Shown here one piece after another: positions 51,881 through 60,123 of a DNA stretch of 64,000 nucleotides. The stretch's first letter is position 1. Each line of letters starts with the position of its first letter. Below the pieces are notes generated by a model. The model worked only from the letters and a program-made list of their open reading frames with translations, searched no databases and had not been told where the DNA came from. The DNA comes from Sphingorhabdus sp. M41 (GTDB taxonomy: Bacteria; Pseudomonadota; Alphaproteobacteria; Sphingomonadales; Sphingomonadaceae): positions 2,444,501 to 2,508,500 of the forward strand of contig NZ_CP014545.1 of assembly GCF_001586275.1 (NCBI RefSeq), written 5' to 3'. Both the position numbers and the translations under genes were made by a program.

Positions 51881-53833
51881 ATGTTTTTGGGGAAATCTAT
51901 CGGGGGCCAGAGCCGATTGACGATCCACACATTGGTGTGGGGATTGCTCTGCCTGTGCGCGATGGCGCTGTTTCCGGGTGGAAAAGCCGAAGCACAGACA
52001 GTCAGCACCTATTCGAACAGCAGCACGGTTTCGATCCCGGACAATGCCTGTCCGGCGACGGTCAGCCGAACCTTCAGCGTTGGCACAAGCTATGTCGTAG
52101 GGGACGTCGATATCGGCGTCTTGATGGATCACACCTACCGGCGCGATCTGGAAATCACTTTGACCGCGCCAAGCGGGACCACGGTCACGCTGATGGATTA
52201 TGTCGGCGGCAGCGCGAATAATCTCAACGTCGAATTTGACGACGAAGGTACTGACGGAACGATTGCCGCTCACACATCCAATGATTCTCTGACCCCGGTA
52301 TATGGCAGCACCAGAACCCCGCAAAGCAGCCTGTCCGCCTTTGATGGTCAGAACGCCCAGGGGATCTGGACTCTGAAGATTTGCGACCAGCAAGGCATAG
52401 ACACCGGATCGTTTCGCCGTGCCGATCTCTATATCACGCAACTGCCAAGCAATTTTGCCGATCTTTCGCTGACCAAGGCGGTCAGCAACGCAAGTCCCGT
52501 CAACGGCGCGAATATCGCCTATACGCTGTCACTGACCAATTCCGCAGCATCGAACCAGACCGCAGCAGCAACCGTCAAAGACCTGCTCCCGCTGGGCCTG
52601 TCCTTTGTCAGTGCGTCCGGCTACGGCACCTATAGCAGCAGCACCGGCTTGTGGAACGTGACCTCCATAGCGCCAGGGCAGACCCGAACTTTAAACATCA
52701 TAGCAACGGTGACGGCGACTTCGGCAGCCACCGTCTCCAATATAGCCGAAGTAGCATCGTCTGATCGCCTTGATCCGGATTCCACACCCAATAACGGCAG
52801 CGCTGGTGAAGACGATTATGCCAGCAGGAGCATCACCGTTTCCGGTGCCCGAACGGCGGGCATAGCGCCCAGCCTGACCAGCGTCTGTCCGATCACCAAT
52901 CAGATATTGTTCGACTGGAATGGCAAAGCGTGGAGCGGCGGTTCGACCAACAATAGCTATAATTTGACGGGGATCGGCTTGATCAACTTCGCGATCACCA
53001 AGACCGGTGGAAGCTATGATGATGGCTCTCCGGCTGTGAACAACAACAATTACGCGAACCTCTCGAATAGCGAACAGTCGCTCTATGAGAATCTGCAATT
53101 TTCTGACAAAAACCAGACGGCAACTACCGTGCTAACCCTGCCAACGGCGGTACCCGGACTGCAATTCACCGTGTTCGACATTGACTACAATAACAATGAC
53201 TTTGCCGACAAGCTGACGGTGGTGGGCAGTTACAATGGCAGCCCCGTGTTGCCGACACTGACCAACGGAGTGGCCAATTATGTCATCGGCAATGTCGCCA
53301 TTGGTGATAGCGGATCCAATTCCAATTCAGCCAATGGCAATGTGGTGGTGACCTTCACCTCGCCGGTAGACAAGGTCGAGATTATTTATGGCAATCACAG
53401 CACCGCACCCGACGATCCCGACGGGCAGGCAATTTCGATCCATGATATCAATTTCTGCCGTCCGGCGACAACCCTGAGCGTCACCAAGATCAGTTCGATC
53501 ATCAGCGATCCGGTCAACGGCACCAACAATCCCAAACGCATCCCGGATGCAATCGTGCAATATTGCATCCTGATCAGCAACAGCGGTTCAGCGAGAGCAG
53601 ATGCCATTGCCGCAACGGACAATCTTTCCGGTCCATTCACCTATACTCCGGGTTCGATGCGCAGCGGCAGCAATTGCGGGTCCGCGGCTACGGTAGAAGA
53701 TGATAATGCCGCGGGCACCGATGAAAGCGACCCCTATGGCGGATCCCTGTCCGGTTCAACCATCACCGCCACCGCGGCGACCTTGGGACCGGCAAGCAGC
53801 TTTGCCCTGACCTTTCAGGTTACGATAGACTAG
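51881..53833 (+). CDS. Secreted protein with N-terminal P-domain and DUF11 repeats
   Basis: A 650-residue exported protein: signal peptide (cleavage near GKAEAQ), a proprotein-convertase-type P/homo B jelly-roll domain (about 35-190; RRDLEITLTAPSGTTVTLMDYVG ... GIWTLKICDQQGIDTG), a DUF11 repeat (about 195-290; ADLSLTKAVSNASPVNGANIAYTLSLTN), an Asn/Ser-rich beta domain and a final DUF11-like segment (TLSVTKISSIISDPVNG). There is no protease domain, although P-domains usually follow one, and no visible C-terminal anchor. A surface or matrix role is likely. It overlaps the next gene by four bases on the opposite strand. Confidence 0.82.
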   Translation: MFLGKSIGGQSRLTIHTLVWGLLCLCAMALFPGGKAEAQTVSTYSNSSTVSIPDNACPATVSRTFSVGTSYVVGDVDIGVLMDHTYRRDLEITLTAPSGTTVTLMDYVGGSANNLNVEFDDEGTDGTIAAHTSNDSLTPVYGSTRTPQSSLSAFDGQNAQGIWTLKICDQQGIDTGSFRRADLYITQLPSNFADLSLTKAVSNASPVNGANIAYTLSLTNSAASNQTAAATVKDLLPLGLSFVSASGYGTYSSSTGLWNVTSIAPGQTRTLNIIATVTATSAATVSNIAEVASSDRLDPDSTPNNGSAGEDDYASRSITVSGARTAGIAPSLTSVCPITNQILFDWNGKAWSGGSTNNSYNLTGIGLINFAITKTGGSYDDGSPAVNNNNYANLSNSEQSLYENLQFSDKNQTATTVLTLPTAVPGLQFTVFDIDYNNNDFADKLTVVGSYNGSPVLPTLTNGVANYVIGNVAIGDSGSNSNSANGNVVVTFTSPVDKVEIIYGNHSTAPDDPDGQAISIHDINFCRPATTLSVTKISSIISDPVNGTNNPKRIPDAIVQYCILISNSGSARADAIAATDNLSGPFTYTPGSMRSGSNCGSAATVEDDNAAGTDESDPYGGSLSGSTITATAATLGPASSFALTFQVTID

Positions 53834-54297
53834 CCAAGCCGTTTCAGCCGCACCAGTATTTCATCCAGAGACGACAGGAAGCGGGAGCGATCCGCTTTGC
53901 TGAACGGCGGTGGGCCACCGATATTCTCGGTTCCCATGCCAGCGCGCAAATCGGCCATGATCGCTCGTGTTGCCACGGCTGCACCAATGGAATCGGCTGT
54001 AAATGGCTTGCCATTAGACCCGACCACCGCAGCGCCCGCTTTGACGCAGCGATCCGCCAGCAATATGTCGGACGTAACCACTACCGTACGCGAGCCGGTG
54101 CGCTCCGCGATATAGTCATCGGCCGCATCAAAGGCATCGCTGACCACCACCCGGCTAACCAGCGGATGATCCGGCACCCGAAACGGGCTGTTGCTGACTA
54201 TGACCACCGCCACGGCATGGCGGTCCGCCACCCGGTAAATTTCGTCCTTTACCGGGCAGGCGTCCGCATCAACCAATATTTGAATGGCGGTGGTCAT
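53830..54297 (-). CDS. YaiI/YqxD (DUF188) family protein
   Basis: A 155-residue cytosolic protein of the PIN-like YaiI/YqxD family: QILVDADACPVKDEIYRVADRH, then SNSPFRVPDHPLV, VTSDILLADRCVKAGAAVVG. The conserved Asp residues (VDAD, TSDI) suggest a metal-dependent nuclease-like fold, but no activity is established. It is immediately downstream of the helicase gene on the same strand. Confidence 0.9.
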   Translation of the reverse strand: MTTAIQILVDADACPVKDEIYRVADRHAVAVVIVSNSPFRVPDHPLVSRVVVSDAFDAADDYIAERTGSRTVVVTSDILLADRCVKAGAAVVGSNGKPFTADSIGAAVATRAIMADLRAGMGTENIGGPPPFSKADRSRFLSSLDEILVRLKRLG

Positions 54298-54305
54298 AGT
54301 TTAGT

Positions 54306-56294
54306 TCAGTCGGCTTTGGGTCCGCGCGGTTTTCCGCCTTCAAACGGGCGTTTTCCGCGATGTGGCTTCTTGTCACCACCACCGAAATTGCCGCCGGAAC
54401 CGGATTTGCGATCGCCTTTAAAGTCGGACTTCTTTTTGAACTCGCCGCCAAATTCGCGCTTTGGTCCGCCGCCGTCAGAACCGCCTTCGCCTTCCGGCTT
54501 GCGCTTCTGATAAGGCTTGCCGCCACCCGATTTGTCACCGAATTTCTTGTCGCCAAATTTCTTGTCGCCAAACTTGTTCCTGCCGAACTGTTTGCCGCCA
54601 TGTTTCTTGCTGGCGTTGCTGTAATCGCGCTGACCACCCGCATTGTCGCCGCGCCCGCCCTTGCGGTTGCGCTTGGCTTCATCGCGCGGCTTGCCTGCAA
54701 ACTGGGTGATCACGATATCATCGGTATCATCCCCGCCGGATTCTCTCTTCTCAGCAATGGCTGCGGTAAATTTGTCGACGACGCGACGCGGAATTTCGAA
54801 CAATGTATCATCGCCATTGATCCGGATCGCGCCGATTTCATTCTTGGTGATATGACCACGGCGGCACAATACCGGCAACAGCCAGCGAGCGTCGGCACGC
54901 TGGTTATGACCGACGTTCATCTTGAACCAGACGGTATCTTCAAATCCGGGACGCGGGCCGCCTGGTGCAGCTTGCGACTGGGCACCACGATCGAGCATCT
55001 GTTCCGGAGCCGGCATTTTCGCGCGGTGCGACTGCACCAGCATCGCTGCGATTTCTTCCGGCGTTTTTTCGGCCATCAGACGTTTCGCCAATGCCAGATC
55101 ATCCTCGTCGATCTCGACCGGCTGCAACAATGTCTCGATCAGCCGCTCGGCGTCATTTTTGCGAATGTCGGCCCGTGTCGGCGCATCTTTCCACTCGGCG
55201 TTGATTTTCGCGCCGCGCAGCATGGATTCAACCCGCTTGCGCCGCTGGTAAGGCACGATGATAACCGCCGTACCCTTTTTGCCGGCACGGCCCGTACGAC
55301 CGGACCGATGCTGCAAAGTCTCGGCATCGCGCGGCATGTCAACATGCACAACGAGGCTCAAGGTCGGCAGATCGAGTCCACGAGCGGCAACGTCGGTTGC
55401 GACACAGACGCGCGCGCGTTTGCTGCGCAAGGCCTGCATCGCCTGGTTGCGTTCGCTCTGGGTATGTTCGCCGGACAATGCCACGGCACTGAAGCCGCGA
55501 TCGACCAGACTGGCGTGCAGACGGCGGACTGCTTCGCGCGTACCGCAGAACAGCATCGCCGATTCCGCTTCATGGAAGCGCAGCAGATTGACCACTGCAT
55601 TCTCTGTATCGGCCGGAGCAACGGTGATAGCCTGATAGGCAATATCGCCATGGCCGCGATCTTCCCCGACGGTAGAAATGCGCAGCGCATCATTCTGATA
55701 GCGTTTGGCAAGATTGATAATCGGTTTCGGAATGGTTGCCGAGAACAGCAAGGTCCGACGGTTTTCGCCGGTCGCATCGAGAATTTCTTCCAGATCCTCA
55801 CGGAAGCCCATGTCGAGCATTTCATCCGCTTCGTCGAGCACGGCGGCGCGAAGATTTTTCAGGTCGAGCGCACCGCGTTCAAGATGGTCGCGCAAACGGC
55901 CGGGTGTACCGACGATGACATGCGCGCCGCGACGCAGAGTGCGGCGCTCTTTCGAAGCGTCCATACCACCAACACAAGTCGCGATCTGGGCACCGGCGGG
56001 CTGATAGAGCCAGGTCAGTTCGCGACTCACCTGCAGGGCGAGTTCGCGGGTCGGCGCGATGACCAGAGCCAGCGGCTCGACCAGGAACGGGAAACGCCCG
56101 TTGTCATCGAGCAATTGCGGTGCCATCGCCAGACCGAAGGCTACGGTCTTGCCGGAGCCGGTCTGGGCGGAGACAATAAGGTCGCGGCCATCCGCTTCTG
56201 GTTCAAGCACTGCGGCCTGAACCGGCGTCGGCTTGTCATATTCGTGCGCCGCAAGCGCCTCGGCGAGAAGCGGGGATAATTTCGTGAAAGGCAT
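54306..56294 (-). CDS. DEAD-box RNA helicase with DbpA-like RNA-binding domain and basic Gly-rich tail
   Basis: A 662-residue RNA helicase. Motifs: Q motif (YDKPTPVQAAVL), SAQTGSGKT, PTRELALQ, DEAD in LDEADEML, SAT in FSATIPK, and HRSGRTGRAG. Two RecA-like domains are followed by a DbpA-type RNA-binding domain (RWLLPVLCRRGHITKNEIGAIRI). The last about 120 residues are low-complexity, rich in Lys, Gly and Asp, with 15-bp DNA repeats giving FGDKK units. ATG at 56294 is used; the upstream in-frame codon at 56315 is possible. Likely roles are RNA decay or ribosome assembly. Confidence 0.93.
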   Translation of the reverse strand: MPFTKLSPLLAEALAAHEYDKPTPVQAAVLEPEADGRDLIVSAQTGSGKTVAFGLAMAPQLLDDNGRFPFLVEPLALVIAPTRELALQVSRELTWLYQPAGAQIATCVGGMDASKERRTLRRGAHVIVGTPGRLRDHLERGALDLKNLRAAVLDEADEMLDMGFREDLEEILDATGENRRTLLFSATIPKPIINLAKRYQNDALRISTVGEDRGHGDIAYQAITVAPADTENAVVNLLRFHEAESAMLFCGTREAVRRLHASLVDRGFSAVALSGEHTQSERNQAMQALRSKRARVCVATDVAARGLDLPTLSLVVHVDMPRDAETLQHRSGRTGRAGKKGTAVIIVPYQRRKRVESMLRGAKINAEWKDAPTRADIRKNDAERLIETLLQPVEIDEDDLALAKRLMAEKTPEEIAAMLVQSHRAKMPAPEQMLDRGAQSQAAPGGPRPGFEDTVWFKMNVGHNQRADARWLLPVLCRRGHITKNEIGAIRINGDDTLFEIPRRVVDKFTAAIAEKRESGGDDTDDIVITQFAGKPRDEAKRNRKGGRGDNAGGQRDYSNASKKHGGKQFGRNKFGDKKFGDKKFGDKSGGGKPYQKRKPEGEGGSDGGGPKREFGGEFKKKSDFKGDRKSGSGGNFGGGDKKPHRGKRPFEGGKPRGPKAD
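54538..54597. repeat. Four 15-bp tandem repeats in the helicase C-terminal tail
   Basis: Successive 15-base units (54538-54552, 54553-54567, 54568-54582, 54583-54597) encode FGDKK/FGRNK-type pentapeptides. The first two units are nearly identical. Such repeats can change copy number by slippage, altering the length of the disordered tail. Confidence 0.85.
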
Positions 56295-56393
56295 AATATC
56301 TGTATTCCGTGGCAAATGTGAAAGCCGCGCGGAACTGCCAGTCGCCTGCGGTTTATGAAGATCATGTTGTTATTAAACGGTCTGCACTGGGGA

Positions 56394-57578
56394 TCATATT
56401 GCCTTGCCGGCAGCATGGCCACTCGCCCAAGCCCATTGAAAATTATAGCCACCGAGCCAGCCGGTAACATCAACAGCTTCCCCAATAGCATAAAAACCGG
56501 GCACTTGCCTAGCTTCCATATTTTTGGAAGAAAGTTCGGCCGTGCTGATACCGCCAGCCGTGACTTCTGCCTTAGCAAAACCCTCGGTTCCATTGGGCAT
56601 GAAGCGCCAATGGGACAGGCGGCGCGCCGCCTCGTCGAGCTTCTTGTCGGTCAGATTACCCAGTTCCCCTTCCAGGGCGATCCGTTCGATCAATGTCTCG
56701 GTCAAGCGCGTTGGCAAATGGGCATTTATCGCTTTTTTCAGGGACAGCCGGGGCAATTGCAGCTTCGCCTGACTGAGCCAATCGCCCGCCAAATCGGGCA
56801 GAAAGTCGATTTCAACCGATTCGCCATGTTGCCAGTAAGATGAAATCTGCAGAATTGCCGGACCCGACAATCCTTTGTGGGTGAACAGTGCAGCTTCCCG
56901 GAACGCGGTTTTCCCGCATCGCGCGATCACCGGCGCCGACACGCCGGACAGCTCACGGAATAATGTTTCTTCGCCGCCCAGGGTCAACGGCACCAGCGCC
57001 GGCCGGGGCTCGACTATTTTCAGGCCGAATTGCCGCGCCAGATCATAAGCGAAACCCGTCGCACCCATTTTCGGGATCGACGGACCGCCGGTCGCGACCA
57101 CTAGCGACGGCGCAAAGGCAGTCTCTCCGCCATATTCGACGCGATAGCGACCATCGCTATGACTGATATTGGTTATCGATTTTCCGAGCGACAGACTGAC
57201 AGCGTCAGTCGGGCACTCATCCATCAGCATCGCGACAATCTGCTTGGCCGATCTGTCACAGAACAGCTGCCCTAATGTTTTTTCGTGCCAGTCGATGCCG
57301 TAGCGATTGACCAGAGCGATAAAATCATTCGCCGAATAGCGGCTCAATGCCGATTTCGCAAAATGCTTGTTCTGCGACAGATAGCGGTCAGGCGCGGTCC
57401 CGATATTGGTGAAATTACACCGACCACCGCCGGAGATCAGAATTTTCTTCCCCGGCTCATCGGCATGATCGATCAGCAATATCTTGCGCCCGCGCTGTCC
57501 GGCAACGGCAGCGCACATCAGGCCAGCGCCGCCAGCGCCAAGAATTATTGCGTCATAATGGGTCGGGACTTTGGGCAT
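56394..57578 (-). CDS. HI0933/BaiN-like FAD-dependent oxidoreductase
   Basis: A 394-residue flavoprotein of the HI0933 (BaiN) family. It starts with a dinucleotide-binding fold (AIILGAGGAGLMCAAVAGQRG), has DHADEPGKKILISGGGRCNFTN, a discontinuous substrate domain and a C-terminal FAD contact GFYAIGEAVDVTGWLGGYN. Family members reduce or oxidise unknown organic substrates (BaiN acts on bile-acid intermediates). No operon partner. The gap from the helicase is 100 bases. Confidence 0.9.
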   Translation of the reverse strand: MPKVPTHYDAIILGAGGAGLMCAAVAGQRGRKILLIDHADEPGKKILISGGGRCNFTNIGTAPDRYLSQNKHFAKSALSRYSANDFIALVNRYGIDWHEKTLGQLFCDRSAKQIVAMLMDECPTDAVSLSLGKSITNISHSDGRYRVEYGGETAFAPSLVVATGGPSIPKMGATGFAYDLARQFGLKIVEPRPALVPLTLGGEETLFRELSGVSAPVIARCGKTAFREAALFTHKGLSGPAILQISSYWQHGESVEIDFLPDLAGDWLSQAKLQLPRLSLKKAINAHLPTRLTETLIERIALEGELGNLTDKKLDEAARRLSHWRFMPNGTEGFAKAEVTAGGISTAELSSKNMEARQVPGFYAIGEAVDVTGWLGGYNFQWAWASGHAAGKAI

Positions 57579-57975
57579 CGGATTATTGGAAACTCTCTAA
57601 TATCAGCAGATCCGCGATTGCCATTCGCGCAGGGCCTTTGACTGTCGCTCAGGAGAACAACGGCCGGACTTGCCCGACTGCCTTGTTATAAAAATCAGCC
57701 TGTCCCGCGAGCAACCGCTCAAGCGAAGCCGAGGCTGCGCGAGGGCGCGTTTAACAGCGATGCTGACCATTTGCAACGGCTGCCAGGCGGGGGCTTGAAG
57801 ACATGATCCGGCGCGGGGGGTTCGATCTTCCTTTCTCCGCAAAGAACGATCTCGTGCGGTACGCGCGCTGCGCAGAACAGGCTTTGCCGGCCCGTCATTC
57901 CCATCAACCTTCGCAACCTTTTATCTGTGGCTGCGTTTTCACACCAAGAGCAACAATAAGTCGATGGAGCCAGAA
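57579..57975 (+). other. 397-base gap with no recognisable gene
   Basis: The region ahead of the small cysteine protein gene contains no frame with convincing start and composition; short open frames here read as GC-rich noise. A few small inverted repeats exist, but nothing I would call a terminator or promoter. The strand is given only for reference. Confidence 0.5.
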
Positions 57976-58215
57976 ATGTTCAGTAGTCTCGCCTACGCTA
58001 TTATCTTGATGGGATGTTCGGATGACATGACCCTGTGCAGGGAAATGGTCAGAGACAAGCGTATTTTTGCAACGCTTCAGGAGTGCGAAAACACCGAAGG
58101 CAAGGCGTTGCAATCCGATATAGCGCTGGAAATCGACTATCCCGTAGTGGCGAGCAAATGTACCGTAGCTGCCGACAAATTCGCTCAGACGGGTCAGCCC
58201 AATATTGGCGGATAA
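57976..58215 (+). CDS. Small cysteine-rich protein of unknown function
   Basis: A 79-residue protein with a short hydrophobic N-terminus (MFSSLAYAIILMG) and four cysteines (GCSDD, LCREM, QECEN, SKCTV), perhaps two disulfides in the periplasm. ATG at 57976 is preferred because GGAG lies six bases before it; ATG at 57964 is in frame. It ends 25 bases ahead of the AI-2E family transporter start, so co-transcription is likely. I recognise no family. Confidence 0.6.
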   Translation: MFSSLAYAIILMGCSDDMTLCREMVRDKRIFATLQECENTEGKALQSDIALEIDYPVVASKCTVAADKFAQTGQPNIGG

Positions 58216-58240
58216 TAAAGATCTCGATATTGGAGAGGTC

Positions 58241-59365
58241 ATGGTAGCGCCCGCAACCGGACATCCCCTCAACCAGAGCGCCCCGACCAAAAGACAGCTT
58301 TCGACTGCAATCTTTCTTTTGTCGCTCGGGGTGTTTCTGGCCCTGCCGTTTGTTCTGTCGGCGGGTGCCGTTTTCTTCAGGCCCTTGTTCGCCGCCATGG
58401 TCATCATGCTGATGCTGCTGCCGTTGACCAACGGGTTAACCAAACGGGGAATACCAAACGCAATCTCAGCCTTTCTTTCCGTCCTCACCTTACTCTTCTT
58501 TCTCGCATTCGGGTTTCTGCTAATCCTGCAGCCGGCTCTGGAACTGGCGGAGCGGTTTCCGGATATCACGAATATATTGCAAGAACGGCTGGTTGATATC
58601 CGTCAGTTCACTGCTTCGGTATCCCAGATGGGCACTGAATTCTCTTCAACGATCGGTGAATCCCGTGGACGTGAGGTGGTGCTGGCAAGCCCCACGGTCA
58701 TGGAAGAGGCCGCTTATGCCACTCCTGCCGTCCTCCTCGAACTTCTGCTGGTCATCCTGCTGGTATATTTCATGCTGGAATCCCGCCTGCGGCTGAAGCG
58801 GATCATATTGTCAAAACGGTCGACTCTGGCAACTTCGCTGAAAGCGGCCCGGGCGGGGCGCAGCGTTACCGAAGACCTGTCGCACTATATTGGAGCCGTA
58901 ACCACGATCAATATTGCGGTCGGCATCATAGTCGCTTTCGGCGCATGGGCGCTCGATATCGAATCGCCTCTGATGTGGGGCGGCCTGGCAGCCATATTGA
59001 ACTTCATTCCCTATCTCGGACCGATGTTGATGGCCGTACTTTTGTTCGGTTTCGGCGCGGCCTCTACCGGCGATCTGGGAGGCGGATTGGTTCCCACGCT
59101 GGCCTATATCGGCCTGCAGGCCATCGAAGCCAATTTGATCACACCCTCGATTCTGGGCCGGCGCTTTTCAATGAACCCGGTCGTCATCCTGCTGGCGATC
59201 AGCTATTTCACCTGGATCTGGGGATTGGGTGGCGCCTTGATAGCGGTCCCCTTGCTGATTGTGGGCAAAGCGCTGCTGACCCAGACGGGAAGCCCGAATA
59301 TTATCGGCTTCATTCTCGGAGAACCGCTGTTCGATTCTCCGGCACAGCAACAAGACAGAGGATGA
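58241..59365 (+). CDS. AI-2E family transporter (PerM-like)
   Basis: A 374-residue polytopic membrane protein of the AI-2E/UPF0118 (PerM) family: an N-terminal helix pair, a periplasmic segment around DITNILQERLVDIRQF, and the conserved C-terminal half with WGGLAAILNFIPYLGPML and QAIEANLITPSILGRRFSMNPVVILLAI. Members export AI-2 or other solutes, or act as Na+/H+ antiporters; the cargo here is unknown. ATG at 58241 with GGAGAGG upstream is preferred over TTG at 58205. Confidence 0.88.
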   Translation: MVAPATGHPLNQSAPTKRQLSTAIFLLSLGVFLALPFVLSAGAVFFRPLFAAMVIMLMLLPLTNGLTKRGIPNAISAFLSVLTLLFFLAFGFLLILQPALELAERFPDITNILQERLVDIRQFTASVSQMGTEFSSTIGESRGREVVLASPTVMEEAAYATPAVLLELLLVILLVYFMLESRLRLKRIILSKRSTLATSLKAARAGRSVTEDLSHYIGAVTTINIAVGIIVAFGAWALDIESPLMWGGLAAILNFIPYLGPMLMAVLLFGFGAASTGDLGGGLVPTLAYIGLQAIEANLITPSILGRRFSMNPVVILLAISYFTWIWGLGGALIAVPLLIVGKALLTQTGSPNIIGFILGEPLFDSPAQQQDRG

Positions 59366-59490
59366 AGGTCTTGAGACGACCCGAGAACGCAAATCTTCTA
59401 ACCACAGCGGGAAAATTCCGCTCATAGTTTGCCGATAATTTCTTCCTGCCAATTGGCAGAACGGATCAATATGTTGGGAGATATAGGAAA

Positions 59491-59566
59491 TGGTGGAGCC
59501 TAGCGGGATCGAACCGCTGACCTCTTCGCTGCCAGCGAAGCGCTCTCCCAGCTGAGCTAAGGCCCC
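59491..59566 (-). tRNA. tRNA-Ala (anticodon GGC)
   Basis: Read on the minus strand, the 76-nt gene starts GGGGCCTTAGCTC and ends with an encoded CCA (59491-59493). The anticodon loop CUUCGCUGGCAGCGAAG presents GGC, for alanine. The acceptor stem includes the G3:U70 wobble pair, the main alanine identity element. The T-arm GGTTCGATCC is regular. Downstream on the minus strand, CTGCCAATTGGCAG (59446-59459) is a perfect 14-base palindrome. Confidence 0.97.
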
Positions 59567-59616
59567 ATTTGAAGAGCGCCTTTAATCCAGACGCCCTTCA
59601 GAAAGCAAATCAAAAA

Positions 59617-59940
59617 TTACGTATCGGCTGGCTCGTCGTCGCCTTTGCCTTTGCTGACACCCAGATCATCGTCACCGCCGAGATCAACTTCATTGTCCGG
59701 CGATGGATCATCATCATCAATATTGATGTCCAAATCATCATCGTCAACCGCGTCTTCTTCCTTCTTGACCGCCTTCTTCGGCGCTTCAAAAGGCATAGGC
59801 TGCTTGGATTTCAGTACAGCTTCCGGCACAAAGCTTTCCCCGCATTCAACGCAGGTTGCCGGGTCTTCTTTGCCCAGATCGTAAAAGCGTGTTCCACATT
59901 TCGGGCATGTGCGTTTTGTGCCCCATTCCGGTTTAACCAT
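59617..59940 (-). CDS. TIGR02300-family zinc-ribbon protein with acidic tail
   Basis: A 107-residue protein: an N-terminal zinc ribbon (CPKCGTRFYDLGKEDPATCVECG, with FYDLN-like core) and a long acidic, disordered tail rich in Asp and Glu (DDDDLDINIDDDDPSPD). This is the FYDLN-acid family TIGR02300 of alphaproteobacteria, of unknown function. ATG at 59940 (MVKPEWGTKR) is used since the family begins there; the longer frame to 60009 is unlikely. Divergent from aroA. Confidence 0.9.
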   Translation of the reverse strand: MVKPEWGTKRTCPKCGTRFYDLGKEDPATCVECGESFVPEAVLKSKQPMPFEAPKKAVKKEEDAVDDDDLDINIDDDDPSPDNEVDLGGDDDLGVSKGKGDDEPADT

Positions 59941-60123
59941 GGCTGGTGTCCAAATCCTGTCTAAATCAATTCGTTGATAGGTAAGTCTGCTATGCGCCGA
60001 GTCAAGCATTGCCTAAATCAGCCGCGAAATCCGGCGCGCCTTGCCATAGCTTTGCTGCGCTGTCAAAAGCCGTTTGATATTCCTGCACGAATCATTTGTG
60101 CGTTCCGCTAACAAAGCTCTGAC

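Noticed and set aside
54360..56279. A 639-codon plus-strand open frame opposite the DEAD-box helicase gene
   Set aside because: It is the antisense shadow of a long conserved gene with all helicase motifs; composition (many His, Arg and Cys) is not protein-like.
57603..57842. Short minus-strand open frames in the gap before the small cysteine gene
   Set aside because: Arg/Pro/Ser-rich products typical of out-of-frame GC-rich DNA; no Shine-Dalgarno.
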